From: Rhodocytophaga aerolata
GTDB lineage: Bacteria > Bacteroidota > Bacteroidia > Cytophagales > 172606-1
DNA: 64,000 bases
NCBI RefSeq assembly: GCF_030503435.1
Contig: NZ_JAUKPO010000014.1
Location: forward strand, 104,240-168,239
Direction: 5' to 3'
A program made the position numbers and the translations under genes. The number at the start of each line of letters is the position of its first letter. The first letter of the stretch is position 1. Under the pieces are notes generated by a model, which ran no database searches, had not been told where the DNA came from, and saw only the letters and a list, made by a program, of their open reading frames with translations. Shown piece after piece: positions 53,519-62,820 of the stretch.

Positions 53519-55708
53519 TTATCTAACCATCAGCAACTCTCTGTATTTAACTAAAGGCCAATCTTCATCATCTACCAGTAGTTCTAGTTTGTCTACTGCA
53601 TAACGAATCCGGTCGAAATAGCCTTTTACTTCATTGCCATAAATGGTAGCACGTTTCTGGATATTTTCTGTGTTGTTGGCTTTTTTACGGGTTTCGGTCA
53701 TGTCTTCTACAGAAGCCAGCAACGTATCTACATACTCAGAAATTTTCTTGATCGCATCTATGGTGTTTTTGGTGTGCTTTGCTTCTATACCCACGCCCCT
53801 TAAACCTTCCAGGTTTTTCACCAGTACACTTTGATACTTAATGGCTGTTGGAATAACATGGTTCAGCACCAGGTCGCCCATCACACGAGATTCAATCTGG
53901 ATTTTCTTGATATAGTTTTCCAGCATAATTTCGTAACGTGCATCCAGTTCGCGGTGAGAGAATATGCCATGTTTTTCAAATAGTTCTACACTTTTCTTAG
54001 ATACATACACACCTAGTGCTTCAGGAGTAGATTTCATATTGGATAAGCCTCTCTTGGCAGCTTCCTGTACCCACTCTTCAGAATAGCCATTTCCTTCAAA
54101 TAAGATGTTTTTAGAGTCTTTAATGTATCTGCGCAGGACATTTACAATAGCTACCTCTTTTTTCTCCCCTTTGTCTATTAACACATCTACCTCTTTGCGG
54201 AACTGGAATAATTGATTAGCTACGATGGTGTTTAGTACAATCATGCTGGAAGAGCTGTTGGCTGCTCCACCTACAGCACGGAACTCAAACTTATTACCAG
54301 TAAAGGCAAAAGGAGAGGTACGGTTACGGTCAGTGTTATCAAGTAAGATAGGTGGTATTTTGTCGATACCCAGCTTCATGTACATGTTGTCGCCTTTATC
54401 AATCTTGATTGTAGCATTTTTCTCCAGTTCATCCAGTACGCTAGTCAGCTGTGAGCCAATAAATACCGACATAATAGCTGGCGGCGCTTCGTTAGCACCC
54501 AGGCGGTGCTCATTTCCGGCAGAAGCAATACTGGCCCGTAGTAGATCAGCATTATCGTGTACAGCTTTGATAATATTGATAAAGAAGGTCAGGAACTGCA
54601 GATTCTCTTTAGGTTTAGAACTAGGAGAAAGCAGGTTTTTTCCTGTGTTTGTACCTAAGGACCAGTTGTTATGTTTTCCGCTACCATTGATACTAGCGAA
54701 GGGCTTTTCGTGGAAAAGTACTTTAAAGTTATGCCGTTCAGCTACTTTTTCCATCAGATCCATCAGCAGCAGGTTGTGGTCTACAGCCAGATTCACCTCT
54801 TCGAATGTAGGCGCACACTCGAACTGGCTGGGAGCTACTTCGTTGTGGCGTGTACGGATAGGAATACCTAATTTTAAGGCTTCTGTTTCGAAGTCGAGCA
54901 TAAAGGTAAGCACCCGCTGTGGAATAGAACCAAAATAGTGGTCTTCCAGCTGCTGTCCTTTTGCCGGAGAATGGCCAAATACAGTACGTCCTGTCATAAC
55001 CAGATCAGGGCGGGCAGCATACAGGGCTCTGTCTACCAGGAAATATTCCTGCTCAGCACCCAAAGTAGCGATGACTTTGGTTACACTTTTATCAAAATAA
55101 TCGCATACAGCCGTGGCTGCTTTATCTACCAAAGAGAGAGCTTTTAATAATGGAGCTTTATAATCCAGTGCTTCTCCTGTATAGGAAACAAATATAGTAG
55201 GAATACATAATGTACAGCCTGATGGACTTTCCAGAACGAAAGCAGGAGAGGAGGGGTCCCAGGCAGTATAGCCTCTGGCTTCGAATGTATTCCGGATACC
55301 GCCACTAGGGAAGGAAGAAGCATCAGGTTCTTGTTGTACTAGAGCAGTTCCCTTGAATTTCTCTAAAGCTTTTCCATTAGGCATCAGATCAAAGAATGCA
55401 TCATGTTTTTCTGCGGTAGCACCGGTTAGCGGCTGAAACCAGTGGGTATAATGGGTTGCGCCTTTGGAAAGAGCCCAGCTTTTCATGGCTGCAGCTACTG
55501 CATCCGCTACATCCTCATCAATTTTATCGCCTTGCTCAATGGCGTTAGTTACTTTCTTGAAAACATCTGAGCTTAGGGTAGAACGCATGGCGTCTACACC
55601 GAAAACATTCATTCCGTAATAATCGGATACTTTGTTAGAGGGAGGGGTTACTGGTATTGAAGGCCTGCTCTGTGCAAGTTCCAAAGCCTTAAATCGAAGT
55701 ACTGCCAT
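53519..55708 (-). CDS. glnN: Glutamine synthetase type III
   Basis: 729 residues, the large GSIII form used by Bacteroidota, assimilating ammonium into glutamine. The N-terminal MAVLRFKALELAQSR and YYGMNVFGVDAMRSTL are typical. The catalytic segments include GAEQEYFLVD (metal-binding Glu), ETEALKLGIPIRTRHNEVAPSQFECAP (ATP/glutamate site) and INGSGKHNNWSLGTNTGKNLL, with NRTSPFAFTGNKFEFRAVGGAANSSSSM near the middle. No regulatory gene adjoins it. A good terminator follows. Confidence 0.97.
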   Translation of the reverse strand: MAVLRFKALELAQSRPSIPVTPPSNKVSDYYGMNVFGVDAMRSTLSSDVFKKVTNAIEQGDKIDEDVADAVAAAMKSWALSKGATHYTHWFQPLTGATAEKHDAFFDLMPNGKALEKFKGTALVQQEPDASSFPSGGIRNTFEARGYTAWDPSSPAFVLESPSGCTLCIPTIFVSYTGEALDYKAPLLKALSLVDKAATAVCDYFDKSVTKVIATLGAEQEYFLVDRALYAARPDLVMTGRTVFGHSPAKGQQLEDHYFGSIPQRVLTFMLDFETEALKLGIPIRTRHNEVAPSQFECAPTFEEVNLAVDHNLLLMDLMEKVAERHNFKVLFHEKPFASINGSGKHNNWSLGTNTGKNLLSPSSKPKENLQFLTFFINIIKAVHDNADLLRASIASAGNEHRLGANEAPPAIMSVFIGSQLTSVLDELEKNATIKIDKGDNMYMKLGIDKIPPILLDNTDRNRTSPFAFTGNKFEFRAVGGAANSSSSMIVLNTIVANQLFQFRKEVDVLIDKGEKKEVAIVNVLRRYIKDSKNILFEGNGYSEEWVQEAAKRGLSNMKSTPEALGVYVSKKSVELFEKHGIFSHRELDARYEIMLENYIKKIQIESRVMGDLVLNHVIPTAIKYQSVLVKNLEGLRGVGIEAKHTKNTIDAIKKISEYVDTLLASVEDMTETRKKANNTENIQKRATIYGNEVKGYFDRIRYAVDKLELLVDDEDWPLVKYRELLMVR

Positions 55709-56238
55709 ATTTTGTAATTTTTATAATAAGGGGTTAAAATCAGGGTTAAAGCTACAAATTTTATATGAATTACAAGCAAATGACTTAAAATTTTTAATAA
55801 TTTTTTGGTAAAACTATATATTTTTTGTGAAATGCCAATTTTTTGCCTTCTCGGTCAATAACTCTATAGATCGTAAACCTTTGGCGAATTGTGAATGTAT
55901 AGGATGTAGAAAAATGACATGTACTATAAAAGTAAAAGAGGCAGATGCAAGCTTATCCACAAAAACCACTCGTAACTATTTTAAGGCGTGAAGTTTAAAA
56001 AAGCAAAATTTTATATGGTTCCAAATAAACAGTGGCTTATCTTATTCTGCATACGTTTACAAGGGTAATCAAAAATAGAAAAGCCTTGTAAATTATACAA
56101 GGCTTTTGCAAAACATCTAAAAAATACCAGTATTTTTATTATTTTTTCATTAAAATGTTCAGTAAATAGTAAAATTTTGGAGGTGTTTTTAAGAAAAGAT
56201 GTCTTTTTTCTTGAAAAGCATCTCTTTTTAAAAACAAG
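55709..56238. other. Long intergenic region between pirin and GS III
   Basis: 530 AT-rich bases with no credible gene. It holds a terminator-like hairpin at 56079-56107. No promoter box that I can place with confidence. Confidence 0.55.
56079..56107 (-). terminator. Hairpin downstream of the pirin gene
   Basis: A perfect 12-bp stem (AAAAGCCTTGTA with TACAAGGCTTTT), 5-base loop, T-rich on both strands. It lies 130 bases beyond the pirin stop, so it may serve a longer 3' tail. Confidence 0.7.
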
Positions 56239-57093
56239 TTAATTTGTCCATGAACCGAATTTTCCACGCCGGTAATCTTCATACGCCTGGTGAATTTCTT
56301 CTTCAGTATTCATAACAAAAGGCCCCTGGGCCACTACAGGTTCATTTAAAGGTTCGGCATGACCAAATAATACAATACTTTCTGATTGTGCTTCCAGTTG
56401 CATAAGTTCATCATCATTATTGAACTCCGTAAGATGTAAAGCTTCTATGGTTTGCCCGTTCACCAGGAGTTTGCCCCGAATTACATAAAAGAAAATATTG
56501 TGGCTCACTGGCACTGTAAAAGTAAGCCTGCCTCCCGGTTTAAAGTATATGGTGTTTAAATGCACACCAATTTGTGAGGTAAAAGCCCCACTTTTTCCCT
56601 CCCATTCTCCGGAAATCAGGTTGATTTGCACGTTTCCGTTATCAGTTGTAATAGTTGGTATAGCTTCTTTTTGCAAGCCTATGTAGTTAGGTTCGGTCAT
56701 CTTTAGCCTGGAAGGCAGGTTTAGCCAGAGTTGCAATATTTCCATACCGCCCCCTTTTTCTTTGAAAGCTGGCGAAGAGACTTCTGCATGTATTAATCCT
56801 CTACCTGCTGTCATATATTGTACGCCTCCGGCTGTTATTACACTCTCATGCCCGGCAGAATCTTTATGCATAATGTCTCCATCCAGAATAAATGTTACTG
56901 TTTCCATTCCTCTATGTGGATGCGGGCCAAAAGGCAGGCCATTATTACGCGGTTTGTAGTGCTGTGGCCCGTGATGGTTTAAAAACAGAAAAGGGTCAAT
57001 TTGCTGCAAGGACCGGGAAGGCAGCGGTGAATACGTAATCAAGTCAGCAATGGGTGCATAAGCTGCTTTATGAATTTTCTTTATACTTCTCAT
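56239..57093 (-). CDS. Pirin family cupin protein
   Basis: 284 residues. The N-terminal cupin has the iron-binding histidines in FGPHPHRGMETVTFILDGDIMHKDSAGH, and TAGGVQYMTAGRGLIHAEVS follows. A C-terminal cupin (NLISGEWEGKSGAF... HNIFFYVIRGKLLVNGQ) completes the bicupin fold. Pirins are quercetin 2,3-dioxygenase-like or regulatory proteins; the role here is unknown. It lies alone. Confidence 0.92.
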   Translation of the reverse strand: MRSIKKIHKAAYAPIADLITYSPLPSRSLQQIDPFLFLNHHGPQHYKPRNNGLPFGPHPHRGMETVTFILDGDIMHKDSAGHESVITAGGVQYMTAGRGLIHAEVSSPAFKEKGGGMEILQLWLNLPSRLKMTEPNYIGLQKEAIPTITTDNGNVQINLISGEWEGKSGAFTSQIGVHLNTIYFKPGGRLTFTVPVSHNIFFYVIRGKLLVNGQTIEALHLTEFNNDDELMQLEAQSESIVLFGHAEPLNEPVVAQGPFVMNTEEEIHQAYEDYRRGKFGSWTN

Positions 57094-57473
57094 ACTCTTT
57101 TAACTAAGGAAAGTGGTGTGTTTAATTTACTCTCCATGTAACAACTATTACGTACGTATTTGTTTGAAATTTCTACCTCTGGCTTCCCACTATCTTTGGA
57201 GCTTGCCTCTGGTCGAATGCACTCCTCAGGTTCCCACATTAATAGTTTTGCTAGCAACTCTTGTATAATTTATACCCATGCCAAATTGCGGCCTGTCAAA
57301 TACTGATTTATCTGTTGGATACCTACATGCACTGCATCTTGTGCATGCAAAAAGCATTTAATCTAGCCACCCAAATCAGGACAAATACACTCAATTTTAT
57401 TGCTGAAGTAGTAAAATAGAAGTGACTATACTTATTATATCAAGCCAGTATAAATTACTACTCCGTAGCCGGC
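57094..57473. other. Intergenic stretch between pirin and the ALDH gene
   Basis: 380 bases. No convincing gene; short ORFs here look like shadows. No structured element recognised. Confidence 0.5.
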
Positions 57474-59063
57474 TTATGCAATGGATTCTTTGCTCCATGC
57501 TCCATTTACCAGCCGCCAAATATTTAAAGGATTTTCATTTTTTAAGGCATCCGGTAATAATACTGCCGGAAAGTCCTGGTAGCATACAGGCCGGGCAAAT
57601 CGTTTGATGGCAGCCGTTCCTACAGAAGTAGACCGGGAATCGGTAGTAGCCGGATAAGGTCCACCATGTACCATGGCATAGCCTACCTCTACTCCTGTTG
57701 GGTACCCATTAATTAACAAGCGGCCTACTTTATTTTCCAGAATGTCTATTAACTCCTTATATTCTTCCAAATCCTGTGGCGTAGCATGCAACGTGGCCGT
57801 TAAATGTCCTTTCAGATTTCTGGCTGTTTCCAGTATTTCCTCTTTAGTATCGCAGGTAATATACACGGTAGAGGGGCCGAATACCTCTTCTGCTAGTTGC
57901 GGATTTTGCTGCAAAGCTTTGCCAGTAGATTGTAACAATACAGCTCCGGCGGCATTGCTTGCCGGTTTGCCTTCCACTTCTGCTACAACTTCCACACCGG
58001 CAACCGATTTTAAATGGGCTATTCCTTTGTTAAACGATTGGCTCATAACAGGCGTAAGCATGGTAGCTGGGGCTGTTGCTCTTAAATATTCCCCTGTTTT
58101 TGTTATAAAAGCTTTGGTAGCTTCGGATTGCAAGGTAACTACTAACCCCGGATTGGTGCAGAATTGCCCTACACCTAACGTAACCGATTTGCTAAGCCCA
58201 TCCGCTATGGTTGCACTTCTTTCTTTTAAGGCTTGGGGTAAAACGAACACTGGATTAGTGCTGCCCATTTCTGCATATACTGGAATGGGTTCTTCGCGTT
58301 TGGCAGCCGCATCGAATAATGCTTTTCCCCCTCTGTATGATCCGGTGAATCCGATAGCTTTTACCAGCGGATGATTTACCATAGCCATACCTACTTCATG
58401 TGAAGTACCATGTAGCATAGAAAAGACTCCTTCTGGCATACCTGTATCTTGTGCAGCTTTTTGAATAGCCCGGCCTACCATTTCAGACGTACCCGGATGC
58501 GCCGGGTGTCCTTTGACTACTACTGTACATCCTGCAGCCAAAGCAGAAGCAGTGTCACCGCCTGCTACTGAGAAAGCAAAAGGAAAATTACTAGCTCCAA
58601 AAATGCCCACTACACCCAACGGAATATGTATTTGCCGGATATCTGGCCGGGGCAAAGGCTGGCGGTCGGGGAGGGCTGTATCTATGCGGGCATCTAGCCA
58701 GGAGCCTTCGCGAAGTACGGTAGCAAATAATTTTAACTGGGTAGTTGTCCGGCCTCTTTCGCCGGTTAGGCGGGCTTCCGGCAAAGCGGTTTCTGCCATG
58801 CACTGTTTAATTAAGAGATCACCTAAAGCCATAATTTCTTCAGCTATTCTTTCCAGAAAAGTAGCTTTTTGTTCTGGGCTGGTTTTGCGGTAGGCAAAGA
58901 AGGCTTTAGCTGCCAGTTGTACGGCTTGGTCTACTTCGGCCTGTGTAGCTTCATAAAATGTAGTTTCTAATTTATTATTGGTTGCAGGGTTAATGCCGGT
59001 AAATGTTTGTGTACCCTGGTTAGAAAAAGAGTTTCCTATAATGTGTTGTCCGGTTAATGTCAT
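57474..59063 (-). CDS. Alpha-ketoglutarate semialdehyde dehydrogenase (2,5-dioxovalerate dehydrogenase)
   Basis: 529 residues of the aldehyde dehydrogenase superfamily. Catalytic Cys302 is in GVGQFCTNPG, general-base Glu265 in YAEMGSTNP, and Asn159 in GASNFPFAFS. Overall pattern (ETALPEARLTGERGRTTTQL, CVVKGHPAHPGTSE-like) is that of the NADP-preferring KGSADH subgroup. It oxidises 2,5-dioxopentanoate to 2-oxoglutarate. The 2-keto-3-deoxy-pentonate dehydratase-like gene upstream would supply its substrate, which makes a Weimberg-type pentose or uronate route likely. Confidence 0.92.
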   Translation of the reverse strand: MTLTGQHIIGNSFSNQGTQTFTGINPATNNKLETTFYEATQAEVDQAVQLAAKAFFAYRKTSPEQKATFLERIAEEIMALGDLLIKQCMAETALPEARLTGERGRTTTQLKLFATVLREGSWLDARIDTALPDRQPLPRPDIRQIHIPLGVVGIFGASNFPFAFSVAGGDTASALAAGCTVVVKGHPAHPGTSEMVGRAIQKAAQDTGMPEGVFSMLHGTSHEVGMAMVNHPLVKAIGFTGSYRGGKALFDAAAKREEPIPVYAEMGSTNPVFVLPQALKERSATIADGLSKSVTLGVGQFCTNPGLVVTLQSEATKAFITKTGEYLRATAPATMLTPVMSQSFNKGIAHLKSVAGVEVVAEVEGKPASNAAGAVLLQSTGKALQQNPQLAEEVFGPSTVYITCDTKEEILETARNLKGHLTATLHATPQDLEEYKELIDILENKVGRLLINGYPTGVEVGYAMVHGGPYPATTDSRSTSVGTAAIKRFARPVCYQDFPAVLLPDALKNENPLNIWRLVNGAWSKESIA

Positions 59064-59198
59064 GGTAGTTAAGTGGAATTTGTTGTTTTAGTTTTACTAA
59101 GGAAAGTACGAGTAGCCTAATGGTACGACTATACTACCATAGGTAATTTGTTTTCATAAACCTTGCCCTTCACTCAAATTTGATCGAGTTATTCTTTA

Positions 59199-59609
59199 TT
59201 AAATTTTTTTGATAATACTGAGACGTTCAATTTTCCAATAAATATATTCTCCTATAATTCGTATATCGTTTGTCCAGTATCCTGTTTCTAAGTCAATATC
59301 TCCAAAGTCAATCACTACTGGGTTAATTGATTTTATTTGCCCATATCCTTCATATTCCCAATCTTTACTATGAAACAGTTCTTTTTTCTTCGTTCTGTTT
59401 TCCGAAAAATGGACTTCCCAAGATAAAGAAGCATTCAGAGAAGTTATATAAACAACAGCTGTTTCTCCCTTTGCAAAGCTTTGTCCATAAGAGAAAGCTG
59501 TAATAAGCCCTCCATTTTTCCCTCTGAATAATACAGAACCCTCAGGCGGATCTTTACTGAGAAACCAGTCTATATCAACTATATTCACTGTTGTTTCTAA
59601 ATCTGGCAC
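59199..59609 (-). pseudogene. Headless lipoprotein-like ORF
   Basis: 136 residues from a GTG. The frame runs back through IIPDPEVPDLETT to the TAA stop of the preceding FAH gene, with no ATG between. The Asp/Pro/Glu linker followed by a beta-rich domain (VDIDWFLSKDPPEGSVLFRGKNGGLITAFSYGQ...) looks like the mature part of a Bacteroidota lipoprotein just after its lipid-anchored Cys, but the signal peptide is missing. It may be a remnant brought in by a recombination junction, or a cytoplasmic protein with a rare start. No known domain. Confidence 0.5.
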
Positions 59610-59630
59610 CTCTGGATCTGGTATTATAGA

Positions 59631-60467
59631 TTAATTCACAGTATTTACCAACGTACCAATATGTTCAATGGTAATACGAATTATGTCGCCACTTTGCAAG
59701 GTAAAATCATTGTCTGGTACAATGCCAGTACCTGTCAGCAAAATGCTTCCTTGCGGAAAAGAACATTCCTTGTATAGGTAGCCTACCAGTTCTTCTTCTT
59801 TGCGTTTCAGGCTTTGCAAGGTAATCTCTCCATTAAATACCCTTTTGTCGTTTCTCTGAATAATCATCTCTATTTTACTATCCCTGGAAATCGGCTGTTG
59901 AGTAATATATACGCAGGGTCCCAAACCACAGCTCTTGTCATAAGTTTTAGCTTGCGGCAAATACAATGGGTTTTCGCCTTCAATACTTCTGGAACTCATA
60001 TCGTTGCCAACGGTATACCCTACAATTTTGCCATTTGACGTAATAACTAACGCTAATTCTGGTTCAGGCACATTCCAGGTAGAATCTTTGCGGATATTTA
60101 CCCCTTGTCCGGACCCTACTACTCTGTTTGGGGTAGCTTTAAAGAATAATTCTGGCCGGTCGGCGCTATATACCCGGTCATAAAAATCGCCTCCGCCAGC
60201 CTCTTCTGATTCTTCCTGTCGGGCAATTTTGCTTCGCAAATACGTTACTCCTGAAGCCCAAACTTCCTGATTGCCGATAGGAGGCAGTAATTCTTTTTGC
60301 AGATAGCTACTTGCATCAGGGACTGGTTTGGCAGATTGGATACTTGCTGAGACAGCATCATATAAGTCATCTCTGTTAATAAAACTATCCCAATCTGTTT
60401 GCGGAAGTAAAAAATAGGCTTGATTATTTTCAATGAGAATACCATTGCGCAAGTTGTATGCTTTCAT
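59631..60467 (-). CDS. FAH-family 2-keto-3-deoxy-pentonate dehydratase-like protein
   Basis: 278 residues, full-length. The order EVWASGVTYLRSK, PELFFKATPNRVVGSGQ, STWNVPEPELALVI, VGNDMSSRSIEGENPLYLPQAKTYDKSCGLGP and LLTGTGIVPDNDFTLQSGDIIRI follows the archaeal 2-keto-3-deoxy-arabinonate dehydratase pattern as I remember it. The metal-binding Glu pair is in EPELAL. It would dehydrate the keto-deoxy acid to 2-oxoglutarate semialdehyde, feeding the ALDH gene downstream. A fumarylacetoacetase or decarboxylase role is less likely. Confidence 0.85.
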   Translation of the reverse strand: MKAYNLRNGILIENNQAYFLLPQTDWDSFINRDDLYDAVSASIQSAKPVPDASSYLQKELLPPIGNQEVWASGVTYLRSKIARQEESEEAGGGDFYDRVYSADRPELFFKATPNRVVGSGQGVNIRKDSTWNVPEPELALVITSNGKIVGYTVGNDMSSRSIEGENPLYLPQAKTYDKSCGLGPCVYITQQPISRDSKIEMIIQRNDKRVFNGEITLQSLKRKEEELVGYLYKECSFPQGSILLTGTGIVPDNDFTLQSGDIIRITIEHIGTLVNTVN

Positions 60468-60618
60468 AAGGCAGGTGTAAAGCTTAGATTTAAACGTGTT
60501 TTTGTATATAGCTCACAAATAAATCAAAATTTAACTATTCCATCTTTCTTTTGCATGAATTATTTACAATATTGAGCCCCGAACATAACCATAAATTAAA
60601 CTTATACGCCTAAACTTT
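60468..60618. promoter_or_regulatory. Divergent control region of the sugar-acid island
   Basis: 151 AT-rich bases between the two oppositely directed FAH genes should hold both promoters. I cannot place a TAnnTTTG box with confidence on either strand. The word AAACGTGTTTT at 60503-60513 is a near-palindrome resembling LacI/GalR operators, but weakly. Confidence 0.35.
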
Positions 60619-61485
60619 ATGAAACTATTCCGTTTCGGTGCACCTGGGCAGGAAAAACCCGGCCTTCTTTTAGCTGATGGACGTAAAATTGATGCAAGTG
60701 CTTTTGGGGAAGACTATACCGAAAATTTTTTTGCTACTGACGGACTTAGCCGTTTACAAGCCTGGTCTATAACCAATGCAAATACTGCCCCCACTGTAAA
60801 AGACGATGTCCGCCTGGGCCCTGCCATTGCCCGTCCAAGCAAAATTATCTGTATTGGGTTGAATTATAAAGATCATGCAGCAGAAAGTAAAATGGCTACA
60901 CCTACTGAACCTATTGTATTTTTTAAAGCCACTTCTTCGTTATGTGGGCCAAATGATGATTTAGTTATTCCTAAAAACAGCAAAAAAACCGATTGGGAAG
61001 TAGAATTAGCTGTAGTAATTGGCAAAAAAGCTTCTTACATAAGCGAAGCCCAAGCCATGGACTATGTAGCGGGATATGTGTTGCATAATGATTACAGTGA
61101 GCGGGAGTTTCAACTGGAGCGGGGCGGCCAATGGGTAAAAGGCAAAAGCTGCGATACCTTTGCCCCACTTGGGCCTTTTCTGGCAACAAAAGAGGAGATT
61201 GTTGATCCGCATAATTTGCGTTTGTGGCTGAAATTGAATGGAAAAATGCTGCAGGATGGCAACTCTTCCAACCTGATATTTAATATACCTTTCCTGGTAA
61301 GCTACCTGAGCCAGTTTATGTCTTTACTTCCTGGAGATGTTATTTCTACAGGCACACCGGCAGGTGTTGGCTTGGGATTTAATCCTCCCATCTATCTAAA
61401 GCCTGGCGATGTAGTAGAATTGGGTATTGATGGCCTGGGCTCTTCCAAACAAGTAGCTAAAGCGTATAGTGGCGCAGAGTCATGA
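60619..61485 (+). CDS. FAH-family hydrolase, likely 2,4-diketo-3-deoxy-L-fuconate type
   Basis: 288 residues. Family motifs: KIICIGLNYKDHAAESKM, EPIVFFKATSSLCGPNDDLVIP, DWEVELAVVIGKKA (metal Glu), VLHNDYSEREFQLERGGQWVKGKSCDTFAPLGPFLAT and STGTPAGVGLGFNPPIYLKPGDVVELGIDGLG. The neighbouring mutarotase and lactonase point to deoxy-sugar-acid cleavage (L-fuconate route giving pyruvate and lactate). It overlaps the next gene by 4 bases, so they are coupled. Confidence 0.85.
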   Translation: MKLFRFGAPGQEKPGLLLADGRKIDASAFGEDYTENFFATDGLSRLQAWSITNANTAPTVKDDVRLGPAIARPSKIICIGLNYKDHAAESKMATPTEPIVFFKATSSLCGPNDDLVIPKNSKKTDWEVELAVVIGKKASYISEAQAMDYVAGYVLHNDYSEREFQLERGGQWVKGKSCDTFAPLGPFLATKEEIVDPHNLRLWLKLNGKMLQDGNSSNLIFNIPFLVSYLSQFMSLLPGDVISTGTPAGVGLGFNPPIYLKPGDVVELGIDGLGSSKQVAKAYSGAES

Positions 61486-61820
61486 AACAACTAGCCAAAA
61501 CTATCCTGCTGAAGGATGATCCTAAACTGATAGCCCAATACCACCACTACCATAACCATATATGGCCTGAAGTAGTAGCTTCGTTCAAACAAGTAGGAGT
61601 GGATAATATTCAGATATGGATAGTAGGCAGACGGCTATTTATGCTTATGACTACGACAGATGCGTTTAACCCGGATACAGATTTTGATAAGTATATTCAC
61701 CTGCATCCAAAAAACAAAGAATGGGAAGAGCTAATGGCTACTTTTCAGGAAAAGGCTCCGGAAGCAAAGCCCCATGAACATTGGGCAGCAATGGATCTTA
61801 TTTTTCAAATGAACAGCTAA
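61482..61820 (+). CDS. L-rhamnose/L-fucose mutarotase family protein
   Basis: 112 residues, the length of RhaM (PF05336). The key pieces YHHYHNHIWPEVVASFKQVGVDNIQIWIVGRRLFMLMTTTD and EHWAAMDLIFQM match the family. It interconverts the sugar anomers, allowing the dehydrogenase to use the right one. Start overlaps the upstream stop (ATGA). In non-phosphorylative fucose loci a protein of this family replaces FucU. Confidence 0.92.
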   Translation: MKQLAKTILLKDDPKLIAQYHHYHNHIWPEVVASFKQVGVDNIQIWIVGRRLFMLMTTTDAFNPDTDFDKYIHLHPKNKEWEELMATFQEKAPEAKPHEHWAAMDLIFQMNS

Positions 61821-61951
61821 TTGTGCAACCTATTTGTAAATATTGCTTATAAAGCCTAACAAGTTATGGGAGTCTAAGAAGATACATTCAGCATCAACTG
61901 CTATCAAACTTAGATCACCATTCGTAGTATCACCGAAAAACCAGTTATCAC

Positions 61952-62782
61952 ATGAAGATTGACGCACATCAACATTTCTGGCATTACTCGCCTCAAGATT
62001 TTACCTGGATTACAGAAGATATGTCTATGATCAGGCGGAATTTTTTACCCCAAGATTTATTGCCTGAACTTGAAAAAGCCAATTATCATGGATGTGTAGC
62101 TATACAAGCAGCCCAGTCAGAAGACGAAACCCGGTTTTTATTAAGCGAAGCGGAAGCACATCCGTTTGTTAAAGGAGTTGTTGGCTGGGTAGATTTGCAA
62201 TCTATTCAAGTAGACGACAGATTAGCGGTGTTTGCCAGCAGTGGAAGACTGGTAGGCGTCCGGCATGTCGTACAGTCTGAGCCGGATGACCAGTTTATGC
62301 TGCGGCCAACCTTTCTCAATGGAATCAAGCTTCTGGAAAAATATAACCTAGCCTACGACATTTTAATTCACCCTAAGCACTTACCGGTAGCGGTTCAGTT
62401 CGTCAAGAAAAATCCAAATCAGCGGTTTGTACTGGATCATCTGGCTAAGCCTTATATAAAAGATAATTTACTAGAGCCTTGGTCTAGCCACCTGCATGCA
62501 CTGGCTACCTATGATAATGTATATTGTAAACTTTCTGGCTTGGTTACAGAGGCCGACTGGTATAATTGGGCTCCGGAAGATTTTATTCCTTATCTGGAAG
62601 TAGCCTTAGATGCATTTGGAACTAACCGGCTGATGGTAGGGTCAGATTGGCCAGTATGTACCTTGGCAGCAAATTATGAGGAAGTTATGCAAATTGTAGA
62701 AGATTACGTATCTGATCTGTCTACGAATGAACAAGCCCGTATATTAGGACTGAATGCAGTGGATTTTTATCGGTTAAAATAA
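61952..62782 (+). CDS. L-fuconolactonase-like amidohydrolase
   Basis: 276 residues of the amidohydrolase_2 family. The metal-binding start is KIDAHQHFWHYSP (His6, His8); RFVLDHLAKPYI, YCKLSGLVTEADW and RLMVGSDWPVC are the further active-site strands. It opens L-fucono-lactone (or rhamnono-lactone). It lies 131 bases after the mutarotase and 38 bases before the SDR gene, in one operon. Confidence 0.92.
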   Translation: MKIDAHQHFWHYSPQDFTWITEDMSMIRRNFLPQDLLPELEKANYHGCVAIQAAQSEDETRFLLSEAEAHPFVKGVVGWVDLQSIQVDDRLAVFASSGRLVGVRHVVQSEPDDQFMLRPTFLNGIKLLEKYNLAYDILIHPKHLPVAVQFVKKNPNQRFVLDHLAKPYIKDNLLEPWSSHLHALATYDNVYCKLSGLVTEADWYNWAPEDFIPYLEVALDAFGTNRLMVGSDWPVCTLAANYEEVMQIVEDYVSDLSTNEQARILGLNAVDFYRLK

Positions 62783-62820
62783 GTTTACTCTTTCAACAAA
62801 AAAATCGCTGATCTGAATCT

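Noticed and set aside
57422..57607. A short plus-strand ORF overlapping the ALDH gene end
   Set aside because: It is mostly antisense to a strong dehydrogenase and shows no domain.
60619..61485. Calling the plus-strand FAH protein fumarylacetoacetase of tyrosine breakdown
   Set aside because: The length (288) is short of true fumarylacetoacetase (about 420) and the neighbours are sugar enzymes.
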